In this document: positions 34,867 through 42,743 of the stretch, piece after piece
How the letters are laid out: every line of letters begins with the position of its first letter
Numbering within the stretch: position 1 is the first letter of the stretch
Origin: Bacillus sp. ISL-55
GTDB lineage: Bacteria > Bacillota > Bacilli > Bacillales > Cytobacillaceae
Assembly (NCBI RefSeq): GCF_018613155.1
Contig: NZ_JAGGQU010000001.1
Location: 187,848 to 251,847, forward strand
Length of the DNA stretch: 64,000 nt
Direction: 5' to 3'
Made by a program: the position numbers and the translations under genes
Notes under the pieces: model-generated
What the model was told of the DNA's origin: nothing
The model's input: the letters and a program-made list of their open reading frames with translations, nothing else
Databases searched by the model: none

Positions 34867-35180
34867 TTGCCAATATCCTCCCCACCCGCGTTACCGCTTC
34901 CTATTCGAAATAATTCAAGTCCTCTTAGTAAGGCATCACCCCCGAAACCCGCCATGATGGACATCAAAAAAACTCTAAGAAGTGAATCAGCTTCTGAAGA
35001 TACTACCAATAGTGCGGCTGCTAATGAAGCGGTGAGGATTTCTTCCAAGAAACCAAGGTAAATGAATTTCTTTGTTCTTCTCGGCATAATGATCTTGCCT
35101 CGTTTTCTCACATGAGCTGTCAGTCCAACAAATCCACCAATGACCATTGCGAAAATAACGTTTTCTAACAAATTGATCAC
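34863..35180 (-). CDS. Small multi-pass membrane protein (DUF4257-like)
   Basis: A 105-residue protein with about three hydrophobic segments (NVIFAMVIGGFVGLTAHV; YLGFLEEILTASLAAALLVV; VFLMSIMAGFGGDALLRGL) and a basic loop (KRGKIIMPRRTKKF). It resembles Bacillus proteins labelled DUF4257 and has holin-like size and topology, but no lysin partner lies nearby. Function unknown. Confidence 0.65.
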   Translation of the reverse strand: MINLLENVIFAMVIGGFVGLTAHVRKRGKIIMPRRTKKFIYLGFLEEILTASLAAALLVVSSEADSLLRVFLMSIMAGFGGDALLRGLELFRIGSGNAGGEDIGK

Positions 35181-35581
35181 TCTCCTAATTTTGTTGGTCT
35201 ACCTTTGATAACTCTAGGTGTAATACTATTATACAAGTAGTAATGTTGGAAAAGCATGTGTAAATTTATCGAATTTTCAGTAAATTTAATTAGTAAAATT
35301 TATGTGTAACTTTTTGGTAAAAAACGTTAATTGGGCCCTTTGAAAAAAGTTACAGGGCTTTAGGCTTAAAGAAGGGATGCAAATGAGTGTATGCGAATAA
35401 GAGAAGAACAATTGGAAAGGAGCCCATCCCAATGCTCCCATCTGGTTAAAAGAAAGCATTGAAGAGGCAGAGAAAATAAATATCAAACTGCAGTACAAAT
35501 AATCCCGCCTTTACTAGGTGGTTTTATTTTTGCCTAAAAAAGGAAATAGGTGTCAACTTAGCGAATAATGAGGTTACGATT
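35181..35581. other. Gap with a possible decayed gene tail and a terminator
   Basis: Most of this 401-bp stretch shows no gene. From about 35440 to 35502 a frame encoding NAPIWLKESIEEAEKI and ending in TAA looks like the C-terminus of a lost plus-strand gene; a stop precedes it at about 35397. The hairpin CCGCCT/AGGTGG (35506-35522) followed by TTTTATTTTT would be that gene's terminator. Confidence 0.35.
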
Positions 35582-36155
35582 ATGGATGCCGTAGATTTAT
35601 TAATGACAAAAATCGTGTCGGCGGTTCGTCAAAATAAACGCATTATTTTAGGTATAGATGGCCTGAGCAGGTTAAAAAATCCACAATTTGGTCTTTCACC
35701 TGGACGACCATATTGTAGAAAAGTCAAAAAGGTACAGTACCGGCAACGAGGAATGGCAGGAATATTATTTCTTGCAGTGGGATGTAGAGTGGTTAAAGAA
35801 ATCCTTGCTGGATAATTTGATCCATCTAAATGAAATTGAACTCCCATTTTATGATAATAAATTGGATCAACATGTTTATCAAAAGTTGCAGCTGACCGGG
35901 AAAGATGTCTTTATTGTTGAAGGGGTTTTTCTTCAGAGAGAGGAATGGAGACCATATCTTGATTTTAACGTCTTTATAGACTGTCCAAGAGATATAAGGT
36001 TTGCGCGGGAAAGCTATCAAACCCAGCAGAAAATCGAAAAGTTCAGGAACAGGTACTGGAAAGCGGAGGACTACTACATGGAAAACCTCCGGCCAGTAGA
36101 AAAAGCTGATCTTGTCATTCCTTATTATGAACTGATTAACAAAAATTGCAGGTGA
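35582..36155 (+). pseudogene. Uridine kinase-like P-loop kinase, decayed
   Basis: Two frames together encode a uridine kinase-like protein. The first (from 35582) ends at RIILGIDGLSR, just where the P-loop residues SGKT should follow. The second frame then starts within NLVFHLDDHIVEKSKRYSTG and continues to 36155 (QWDVEWLKKSLL, VFIDCPRDIRFARESYQTQ). The ATP-binding GKT and roughly 25-30 codons are missing and the frame shifts, so a small deletion has destroyed the nucleotide site. The remainder is well preserved, suggesting a recent event. Confidence 0.8.
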
Positions 36156-36161
36156 TAGGAA

Positions 36162-36767
36162 ATGAATTGGAAAAGGTTATTTAGCGTTGGCAGGAGTAAA
36201 GAAACCGAATTTAAAGTAGAACAAAGCGGAATCTCACAAGAGGCATTGGTAATAGTCAGAAGCAGTATAAATGGCAGAATTCATCCTTTTTACAAAGTAG
36301 ATTTGTATACTGAAAAACAAGCTGATCTTGTGGGGATTTGTGTGGAAGTCAAACAGGAAGAAGCGGAGCAATTGGTTTTGAATCTTAAAGAGGAACTTAA
36401 GTCAATAGACTACCAGGCTTTTATATGTGATTCTAATCATGAAAAAATCGCCATCATACCTGGATCAGACCAGTTTGATATCCTTAGATTTCAGCAGACG
36501 AATGGGGATAACTACGATATTAGTAATGAAAGGGTTATTTCTAAACTCAAGGATTGGTATAGACGTTATCCATTTATCATCATTGGCTCAGATTACGATT
36601 GGATAGAAGCGAACTTTGAAGTCTTTCCTGAAGGGAAAGCCCTTAAAGCATTTGCAACAGAAATTTATAAATTCTGTCCTGATATCGTCGAACAGGGCTC
36701 AGGAAGCATCAATGGTTTAATTGAAGAAATGAGAGAAACAAGGAAGTTGATTTTATGGTGGGACTGA
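36162..36767 (+). CDS. DUF4253 domain protein
   Basis: A 201-residue cytosolic protein. Its C-terminal half (SDYDWIEANFEVFPE, AFATEIYKFCPDIVEQGSGSINGLIEEMRE, ending in LWWD) matches the DUF4253 family, whose members end in a conserved WWD. The N-terminal part is a separate alpha/beta region. It begins six bases after the kinase pseudogene. No function is established for the family. Confidence 0.75.
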   Translation: MNWKRLFSVGRSKETEFKVEQSGISQEALVIVRSSINGRIHPFYKVDLYTEKQADLVGICVEVKQEEAEQLVLNLKEELKSIDYQAFICDSNHEKIAIIPGSDQFDILRFQQTNGDNYDISNERVISKLKDWYRRYPFIIIGSDYDWIEANFEVFPEGKALKAFATEIYKFCPDIVEQGSGSINGLIEEMRETRKLILWWD

Positions 36768-36768
36768 A

Positions 36769-37104
36769 ATGAAAAATAAAGTGCTGCGACACAAATTATT
36801 AATAGTCTCTATTTTTATTGGCTGGATTGGGGTGACAATTACTCCTCTCTTTGATTCCGTCATTGTCACCTCGAATTATGATCTAACCAAACATAGACTT
36901 GGGCTGCCATTGCCAATAATTGAACAGCATACCTCATTGACACCGATGGAGGATGCCTATCCGTTTGAACTGGGATTCTTCAGTCCACAAGAGCATCCCA
37001 CAACATTAATAGCAGGAAACTATTTGATTCTTGTGGTGACAGCAGTGTTTGGTGTTTATTTGATACTATTTGGTATTGTGTCTTTATATAAAAGGATAAA
37101 GTGA
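36769..37104 (+). CDS. Small membrane protein, two helices
   Basis: A 111-residue protein with an N-terminal hydrophobic helix (LLIVSIFIGWIGVTITPLF), about 55 residues of outer loop with several prolines, and a C-terminal helix (YLILVVTAVFGVYLILFGIV) before a basic end. It starts one base after the DUF4253 stop, so the two are probably cotranscribed. Not recognised. Confidence 0.6.
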   Translation: MKNKVLRHKLLIVSIFIGWIGVTITPLFDSVIVTSNYDLTKHRLGLPLPIIEQHTSLTPMEDAYPFELGFFSPQEHPTTLIAGNYLILVVTAVFGVYLILFGIVSLYKRIK

Positions 37105-37107
37105 TGC

Positions 37108-37254
37108 TTGTTGTCTATATACAATAATATTTACGATGCAAAGCTTCACTTCGATTATTATCTCAATGGACAAGAAAACTTGAACACAATCGGGGAAACC
37201 GAAGGCCATGGCCGTTGGTTCAAACTGAATTTGCAGAATGTTGACATAGGGTGA
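37108..37254 (+). pseudogene. C-terminal remnant, Nudix-like
   Basis: A frame without a start or ribosome site encodes AKLHFDYYLNGQENLNTIGE followed by TEGHGRWFKLNLQNVDIG and a stop. It looks like the end of a Nudix hydrolase-type protein whose first two thirds are gone. The family is suggested only by the general pattern. Confidence 0.4.
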
Positions 37255-37259
37255 TTTAT

Positions 37260-37862
37260 ATGGATAAAGGTTCTTTAATTATTTCCTTCATAGGTATGGC
37301 CGTAATCATTTTATATTCAATTTTTTATTTGTTTATCAGTAAAAAGACAGTTGGATTGGAGCAAGAAGTAAAAGAGGAGATAGAAGCCCGTTCAATCGCC
37401 AACGTTATTCGCTATTTGATCTTCCTTGCTTTCAATTCATTCCTTGCAAATATGTTTTTCGACATTGGCTGGCTGTTATGGATTAGTTTTTTTTCAGCAG
37501 TTGCATTATGGATTTTGCTGGTTAAGCATAAGTTTAATATTTCATATCTAATAAGTGTCATTCTTATTCTTTTAATTTACTTAGGAGCTAGTGTTCCGAA
37601 GCATCAACAATCGTTTCTAAATCATATCAGTGATCATACAGAATACAAATGTTTTAGCATTGAATGTGTGAAAGTGTCTCAGGTGGTTATAGAGGATAAG
37701 TTGAAGACTGAGATCGAAACTTATTCGATCCAGGGCTACTCGTTTGATTGGTATTTGCTGTTTGCCAAAGGAGCATTATTGATAAAAGATGAACAAGGTA
37801 ATATGGAGGAATTCAGAGGTGTTAACATTGGTGGCCTGTGGCTGCTGGAAAAACAACTGTGA
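37260..37862 (+). CDS. Uncharacterised membrane protein
   Basis: A 200-residue protein with about four hydrophobic helices in the first 125 residues (LIISFIGMAVIILYSIFYLF; YLIFLAFNSFLANMFF; WLLWISFFSAVALWILL; YLISVILILLIYLGA) and a soluble C-terminal domain. ATG 37260 is six bases after AGGGTG; GTG 37251 is less well placed. Not recognised. Same strand as its neighbours and closely packed. Confidence 0.65.
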   Translation: MDKGSLIISFIGMAVIILYSIFYLFISKKTVGLEQEVKEEIEARSIANVIRYLIFLAFNSFLANMFFDIGWLLWISFFSAVALWILLVKHKFNISYLISVILILLIYLGASVPKHQQSFLNHISDHTEYKCFSIECVKVSQVVIEDKLKTEIETYSIQGYSFDWYLLFAKGALLIKDEQGNMEEFRGVNIGGLWLLEKQL

Positions 37863-37876
37863 TCAGGAGTGGGAGT

Positions 37877-38305
37877 ATGATTAGCGATGATAAGAGATTA
37901 CTAGCTGAAAGATGGTTCGGTGAATATTTTACAGAGGGTAAACTCGAAGTGATTGAAGAACTGACTACTGAGGACTTTATTTACCATTCGAGAAATGGTG
38001 AAAACTCACGGAGTTCGATGGTGGATTTCATGAAATGGTACCGCTCCGTTTTTCATGACGATATTTGGGTGCTGGATGATTTGATAGAACAGGGCAATAA
38101 GCTGGTGGTGCGTTATACCGGATGGATGACATACAAAGGCGGCTGGTTCGATATCCCGTCAGAAAATCAGCGTGTAAAAGAAACGGGCATCATGATTTTT
38201 ACATTTGAAGGCAGCAAAGTGAAGGAAATGTGGTGTGAGAATAGCGATGCTGGCATTTTATATGATTTAGGTGCATTGAAGAAAAACACTCATGAAGTTT
38301 TTTAA
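37877..38305 (+). CDS. SnoaL-like ester cyclase/NTF2-fold protein
   Basis: A 142-residue cone-fold protein of the SnoaL type (LAERWFGEYFTEGKLEVIEELTTEDFIYHS, MVDFMKWYRSVFHDDIWVLDDLIEQGNKLVVRYTGWMTYKG). ATG 37877 follows AGGAGTGGGAG. Members range from polyketide cyclases to proteins of unknown use; no secondary metabolism genes are near, so the role is open. Confidence 0.78.
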   Translation: MISDDKRLLAERWFGEYFTEGKLEVIEELTTEDFIYHSRNGENSRSSMVDFMKWYRSVFHDDIWVLDDLIEQGNKLVVRYTGWMTYKGGWFDIPSENQRVKETGIMIFTFEGSKVKEMWCENSDAGILYDLGALKKNTHEVF

Positions 38306-38317
38306 GAGGGATGAAAT

Positions 38318-38545
38318 ATGGCAGGGGCAATATTTTGGCTATTGATTGTGGCTTCAGGCTTCCTTTTTATAGGGGGATTGGTAAATAAATCCTCGAAGCT
38401 TCTACTGATGAGCGGAGTGGCCGTTACCCTACCATCCCTTTATTTTCTGGGTGCGGAAAATGGATTTAGGCTGTTAGCTCTCGTTCCATTACTACCCTTT
38501 GGATTGAGTTATTTTTATGCGGAAAAGAGAAATGAAAGCAGATAA
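38318..38545 (+). CDS. Small membrane protein (75 aa)
   Basis: Two or three hydrophobic segments (AIFWLLIVASGFLFIGGLV; LLLMSGVAVTLPSLYFLG; LLALVPLLPFGLSYFY) and a charged end. It starts 12 bases after the SnoaL-like gene with GAGGGATG upstream. Not recognised. Confidence 0.6.
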   Translation: MAGAIFWLLIVASGFLFIGGLVNKSSKLLLMSGVAVTLPSLYFLGAENGFRLLALVPLLPFGLSYFYAEKRNESR

Positions 38546-38604
38546 GTAGGCAGCAAAACTTCACCTAAAAGCAGCGAACATAATTTATACCAGCGGAGGG
38601 GAAT

Positions 38605-39066
38605 ATGAAAATCCGATTAGCCAACCAAGGGGATATTGATCAATTAATAAAAATGAGATGGGACTTTACACTCGAGGATTATCCCGAAATGGGGGAGGGA
38701 GTGGAGTATAGCTCGTTTGAAAAAGAATGCAGAGAGTTTCTTGAATCTGCGCTGGAAAGTGGGCAATGGTTTGTCTGGATTGCCGAGAATAACGGGGAAA
38801 TCATTTCCCATATTTACATTGAATTGATCCATAAGGTGCCACGTCCAGGCAGGATTACCAATCCGTTTGCTTATATGACCAATGTATATACTGTTCCCGA
38901 ATTTAGGGGAAAAGGGATTGGGAGCAGGTTGCTGTCACGTGTCAATGAATGGGCAGAAGAAAAGAAGTTCGAGTTCATCATCGTGTGGCCCAGCGATACG
39001 AGCATCGAGTTTTATGGAAGAAATGGCTACACACAATGTAGAGAGCCAATGGAAAAGCATTCTTAA
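38605..39066 (+). CDS. GNAT acetyltransferase
   Basis: A 153-residue GNAT protein: IRLANQGDIDQLIKMRWDF at the start, the acetyl-CoA loop FRGKGIGSRLLSRV, and the final IEFYGRNGYTQC. ATG 38605 has GGAGGGGA upstream. Substrate unknown. Confidence 0.85.
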   Translation: MKIRLANQGDIDQLIKMRWDFTLEDYPEMGEGVEYSSFEKECREFLESALESGQWFVWIAENNGEIISHIYIELIHKVPRPGRITNPFAYMTNVYTVPEFRGKGIGSRLLSRVNEWAEEKKFEFIIVWPSDTSIEFYGRNGYTQCREPMEKHS

Positions 39067-39168
39067 TGTTGATTGTTCAATGAATTTATCCAGAGTAAAT
39101 TTTTGGAATATTTGAAACCTTCTTCCTTGATAAACGTATTAACAATTATCTAGGGAGAAGGAGGATAA

Positions 39169-39771
39169 ATGATGGCGCGTTTAAGTTTCAGTACAGAGAA
39201 TTCATCTAATATAATCCTTGTGACAGCAATTATTTTGATCATAAGCAGTTTGTTCATGCCTCTAGTTTTTGTTTATATTATTCAGGATTATCTTTACCTG
39301 TCAGCTGATAAATGGTTTTATGATACCCCATCATCTGCATATGTAATTTTCATGATTGGCATGCAGTGGATAGCGGTAACTCTATTTCTGTATTTATTTT
39401 TCACGTGGAAGTTCGAATGGAAAGGCATCAAGTGGATTACACTCCTCATTATGCTAGGATGCGTACCATTCTTCATGTTCGGCGTGTCAAACTATTATTA
39501 CCTTGATGACCAGGGAATGCATTTTAATGATTATAATACGTTCAACACCATTAACTCCTATCATTGGGAGGATATTAAAGAAGCAAAAGAAATTTTCGTG
39601 AAAAGTAATGGAGTAACCATAGTGGACCATTTAAATCTTGTCACAAAAGCTGGAGAAGTGATTGAACTGCCTTACAACAGCAAGGTGCAGAACAACAGAT
39701 TTAAAATCATGGAGAAACTGCAAGAAAACAATATTCCCCTAACTAATAATATGGGAGATTTATATGAATGA
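39169..39771 (+). CDS. Uncharacterised membrane protein
   Basis: A 200-residue protein with three hydrophobic helices (IILVTAIILIISSLFMPLVF; WIAVTLFLYLFFTW; WITLLIMLGCVPFFMFGV) and a C-terminal domain of about 85 residues rich in beta-type sequence, a layout like small PH-domain-type membrane proteins. AAGGAGG precedes ATG 39169; ATG 39172 is also possible. Its end overlaps the DUF402 gene by eight bases. Not recognised. Confidence 0.65.
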   Translation: MMARLSFSTENSSNIILVTAIILIISSLFMPLVFVYIIQDYLYLSADKWFYDTPSSAYVIFMIGMQWIAVTLFLYLFFTWKFEWKGIKWITLLIMLGCVPFFMFGVSNYYYLDDQGMHFNDYNTFNTINSYHWEDIKEAKEIFVKSNGVTIVDHLNLVTKAGEVIELPYNSKVQNNRFKIMEKLQENNIPLTNNMGDLYE

Positions 39772-40339
39772 TAATAAGTTAAAAAGAAAATATGGTGACC
39801 GGGCTGATTGGGCTCGTGTCGTTAAAAGGGAATTCATTCAGGATTTCTTCGATGAAGATGGTTTTAAGGGTCACGTTACCATGTTAAAGGTGATTAAAAT
39901 AACTGAACCTTTATATGCCCAATATGGGGATAAGAAGGTCTGCGTAGTAGACGAAGGGTATACCTGGCTACAGCATTTCCCTGAGGGGACACGTTATTCA
40001 GTCACTACTATGTTTAATGCGGCAGGGGAGATTGCCCAATGGTATATCGATATTTGTTATCGAAATGGCATGGATAACGGCCGCCCGTGGATGGACGATC
40101 TCTTTTTGGACATCATAATCCTTCCTACAGGAGAAGTCTTTCATAAAGATGCCGATGAGCTAAAGTCAGCTTTATCATCTGGTGTTATTGATGAAGAACT
40201 ATATCATATCGCTATCTCTGAGGCCGATGTTATAACAAAGCAGGTCGAAGTAAATGAATTTGATTTACTGCATTTAACGAAGGTACATAAAAAGGATTTG
40301 GAATGGAAGCTGAATTGTCGACGGATTCGAGGTGTGTAA
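39764..40339 (+). CDS. DUF402-domain protein
   Basis: A 191-residue protein of the DUF402/FomD-like group (DEGYTWLQHFPEGTRYSVTTMFNAAGEIAQWYIDIC, PWMDDLFLDIIILPTGEVFHKDADEL). Some relatives are nucleoside di-/triphosphatases. The acidic residues in WMDDLFLDI and the DADEL turn are in the expected metal-binding region. It overlaps the preceding membrane protein gene. Confidence 0.78.
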   Translation: MNDNKLKRKYGDRADWARVVKREFIQDFFDEDGFKGHVTMLKVIKITEPLYAQYGDKKVCVVDEGYTWLQHFPEGTRYSVTTMFNAAGEIAQWYIDICYRNGMDNGRPWMDDLFLDIIILPTGEVFHKDADELKSALSSGVIDEELYHIAISEADVITKQVEVNEFDLLHLTKVHKKDLEWKLNCRRIRGV

Positions 40340-40341
40340 AA

Positions 40342-40659
40342 GTGTTTGTGAAGATATATAGTTACCATGTAAAGTCAGGCAAAGAACAGGAATACCTGAA
40401 TATCCAGGAAGAAGCAGATCAGGTTTATTCTAGATTCCCAGACCAAAAGACAATTCATCTCCAAAGTATGGCAGACAAAACGAAATGGCTTGAGATACAC
40501 ACTTATAAAAATGAAGATATTTATCAAGAAACCATTCAAACCATAGACCAACAGTCTGAAATTCAGGTATTGTACAAGCGGTTTCTTGATGTGATCACCT
40601 CGGTTGAAGAAATGTCAGAAGAAGACTATCAACTGATTGAATTTTTAGGCGATAAATAG
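40342..40659 (+). CDS. Dimeric alpha/beta-barrel-like protein
   Basis: A protein of about 105 residues, two bases after the DUF402 stop. The opening strand (FVKIYSYHVKSGKEQEYLNIQEEADQVY) and the KWLEIHTYKNEDIYQETI segment look like the antibiotic-biosynthesis-monooxygenase/stress-response barrel fold. GTG 40342 follows GAGGTGTG; the longer frame from 40303 overlaps the upstream gene. Function unknown. Confidence 0.55.
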   Translation: MFVKIYSYHVKSGKEQEYLNIQEEADQVYSRFPDQKTIHLQSMADKTKWLEIHTYKNEDIYQETIQTIDQQSEIQVLYKRFLDVITSVEEMSEEDYQLIEFLGDK

Positions 40660-40672
40660 GACGGGGATTGAG

Positions 40673-41089
40673 ATGAAAAAACTTAGTATAGGGCTACTTG
40701 TGATTTTTCTATGCATTGCAGGGTGTAGTGCCAGTGTTGAACCGGAGCTGACTAGGATAGATGTGCAAAAGATATCTGAAGAAGGCCTAAATGATGGTGA
40801 AGAAAAGATCATAGCCTCAAATGAAACGCTAAAGAAGATTCAGCAGGCATTCGATAAAGTTAAGTGGTCACCTAACACGAAAGTGGAAATGGCAAGGAAA
40901 GAAGATGTGTTTGCCACTTTCTTTATCCAAGAAGAAAAGAATATGCCCGAAAGTTTATATCATTATCGTATATGGTTTAAAGGAGAAACGGCTACGATTA
41001 TCAGTGAGAAGGAAAATGAGGGTTACGGAAGGTTAACAGACAAAGAGCAGGTCGAGGTTCTTGAATCTGTACTGTTGGCTGGGGAGTAG
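40673..41089 (+). CDS. Putative lipoprotein
   Basis: A 138-residue secreted protein with a lipoprotein signal peptide (KKLSIGLLVIFLCIAGC; Cys18 would be lipidated). The mature part is not recognised. ATG 40673 has GGGGATTGAG upstream. The following membrane protein gene begins 11 bases after its stop. Confidence 0.75.
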   Translation: MKKLSIGLLVIFLCIAGCSASVEPELTRIDVQKISEEGLNDGEEKIIASNETLKKIQQAFDKVKWSPNTKVEMARKEDVFATFFIQEEKNMPESLYHYRIWFKGETATIISEKENEGYGRLTDKEQVEVLESVLLAGE

Positions 41090-41099
41090 GAGATTGATA

Positions 41100-41489
41100 A
41101 TGGAAAACAAAAAAGAGAAGTGGATTACAATCATACTATATTTAGTATTTCTTATAGGTCTGCTTGTTACGATGTCCATTGTATTAACAGATATCGACAC
41201 TCCGAACTCCATAAGATTTGTAATTGGGTTTGTTATATTCTTGCTTTTATTTGGGCTTTTTCAAATGATCCTTATCGCTATAAATGTTAAGAAGCTGCCT
41301 GGGTTTGATATTAAAAAACGGATATTTAGATTCGCAGGGACTTTTGTATTCCTAATGGCAGTATCTTATATTTCAAATTATTTATTTTGGCCAGAGCGGC
41401 TTGATAACCTGGACTTTGGTGCTCCTTTGGGATTGGCTCTTGGCATAACCTTTTATGATCTATTGTTTACAAAAGGTGAGGAGAGGTAG
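41100..41489 (+). CDS. Small membrane protein, four helices
   Basis: A 129-residue protein with four hydrophobic segments (IILYLVFLIGLLVTMSIVL; FVIGFVIFLLLFGLFQMILI; FAGTFVFLMAVSYISNYLF; GLALGITFYDLLF). ATG 41100 follows GGAG; the longer frame overlaps the lipoprotein gene. Probably cotranscribed with the lipoprotein. Not recognised. Confidence 0.62.
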   Translation: MENKKEKWITIILYLVFLIGLLVTMSIVLTDIDTPNSIRFVIGFVIFLLLFGLFQMILIAINVKKLPGFDIKKRIFRFAGTFVFLMAVSYISNYLFWPERLDNLDFGAPLGLALGITFYDLLFTKGEER

Positions 41490-41511
41490 AGTCACGCTGT
41501 TTCTCCTCACC
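41475..41511. terminator. Hairpin spanning the end of the membrane protein gene
   Basis: The 10-bp stem GGTGAGGAGA/TCTCCTCACC (loop 17 nt) covers the stop codon at 41487-41489 and lies between convergent genes. T runs are weak on the plus strand and present as AAAA on the left, so it may mainly serve the minus strand. Confidence 0.5.
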
Positions 41512-41518
41512 AATAAAA

Positions 41519-42055
41519 CTAACTTACAGCATTAAATGCAGGCGGATACTCAATTTTCCCCTGTAATCCACTTAATGAGCCTTTCTTTAGCTCAAGTGCC
41601 ATGAATACTTCGTCTGGCACAGGAAAAGGAGAATCTATCCCAAACTGGCTTGCTCGCGAAAAGCCAAAGCGAGGGTAAAAGTTTGGGTGCCCAAGAACGA
41701 AAACGTGTTTATACTCTAAAGCTTTGCACACTCTTAATCCTTCAGTAACGAGTGCAGAGCCAATACCGCTATTTTGATAATCAGGTTTCACGGCCATTGG
41801 GGCAAGACCTAAAGTATGTACAGTCCCTTGCTCGGTAACAAGGTTGATGATACTGAAAAGGATATGTCCGATGACTTCTCCGTCATCCTTTACAGCGACT
41901 AGGCTCAATTCAGGGACAAATTGTTCTGATTCCCGTATTAGTTCAACCAAGCGGGCTTCGTTTTCTCCCTTGTCAAAAGCCATTACATTTGTCTCTCTTA
42001 TCCCTGAATAATCATCAGGATGTTCCTGGCGGATGTTGTAATCATTTCTTTTCAT
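41519..42055 (-). CDS. GNAT acetyltransferase, YhbS-like
   Basis: A 178-residue GNAT protein: IRQEHPDDYSGIRETNVMAF, GHILFSIINLV, LGLAPMAVKPDYQNSGIGSALVTEGLR, then VLGHPNFYPRFGFSRAS. This pattern is that of the YhbS-type group. It overlaps the end of the upstream anchored-protein gene by 14 bases. Substrate unknown. Confidence 0.85.
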   Translation of the reverse strand: MKRNDYNIRQEHPDDYSGIRETNVMAFDKGENEARLVELIRESEQFVPELSLVAVKDDGEVIGHILFSIINLVTEQGTVHTLGLAPMAVKPDYQNSGIGSALVTEGLRVCKALEYKHVFVLGHPNFYPRFGFSRASQFGIDSPFPVPDEVFMALELKKGSLSGLQGKIEYPPAFNAVS

Positions 42056-42575
42056 ATTTCTTGTACTCCCTCCATATCAGGTTTGAAGTTTTAGATTCCG
42101 AGTCAGTAAATTCTTTATAATATTGTTTTTCATTTTCGCCCGATATTGAGTCTGCTTTATTTAACAATGTAATAAGAAAGTCTATTTTAAGATTTATTTC
42201 CTCTTGGGTCTGTGCGTAATCCGAATCTTTCTTTACAGAAACTGCTAATTGATAATAATCATCTGCAAGTGAATTGAGAATGTCTCCGATGACTGAGATT
42301 TTTCCGTTCATCATATAATATTGTCTGCTTAGTCGAGTTATTTCTCCAATGTGAGAGGCTAATGTGATTTCCCCTTCCTCTTCTTTCAAAATCTTGATCC
42401 AGATGTTTGGATCACCATCATGTTCCAATATAAATAGGGAGTCCCTCACTGTCTGTTGGAAGTTGGATCCTAGTTGACTCTCAAATTCTGTGATTCTGTT
42501 GTACTGGTAAATATTAATGAAAAACAATAGAGCAATGAGAGCAATCATTATATAAGTGATTTTTTTAGATTTCAT
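42042..42575 (-). CDS. Single-helix anchored extracellular protein
   Basis: A 177-residue protein with one N-terminal transmembrane helix (ITYIMIALIALLFFINIY) and a helical, mostly extracellular remainder. It precedes and overlaps the YhbS-like gene. Not recognised; no enzyme motif seen. Confidence 0.62.
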   Translation of the reverse strand: MKSKKITYIMIALIALLFFINIYQYNRITEFESQLGSNFQQTVRDSLFILEHDGDPNIWIKILKEEEGEITLASHIGEITRLSRQYYMMNGKISVIGDILNSLADDYYQLAVSVKKDSDYAQTQEEINLKIDFLITLLNKADSISGENEKQYYKEFTDSESKTSNLIWREYKKYEKK

Positions 42576-42743
42576 ATAGACTCCCCTTATGCAGATTTAG
42601 GATTATTTTAACAGTTTATTCCTAATAATGGAATTAGAGTTTTTACCTATATTTTATATTTCATTTCTTTCACTAAATGACTGATTATCTGTTATGATAA
42701 AAGCTGGCTTTTTTGCCGGAATCAATAGTCGAGGAGAACCTGA

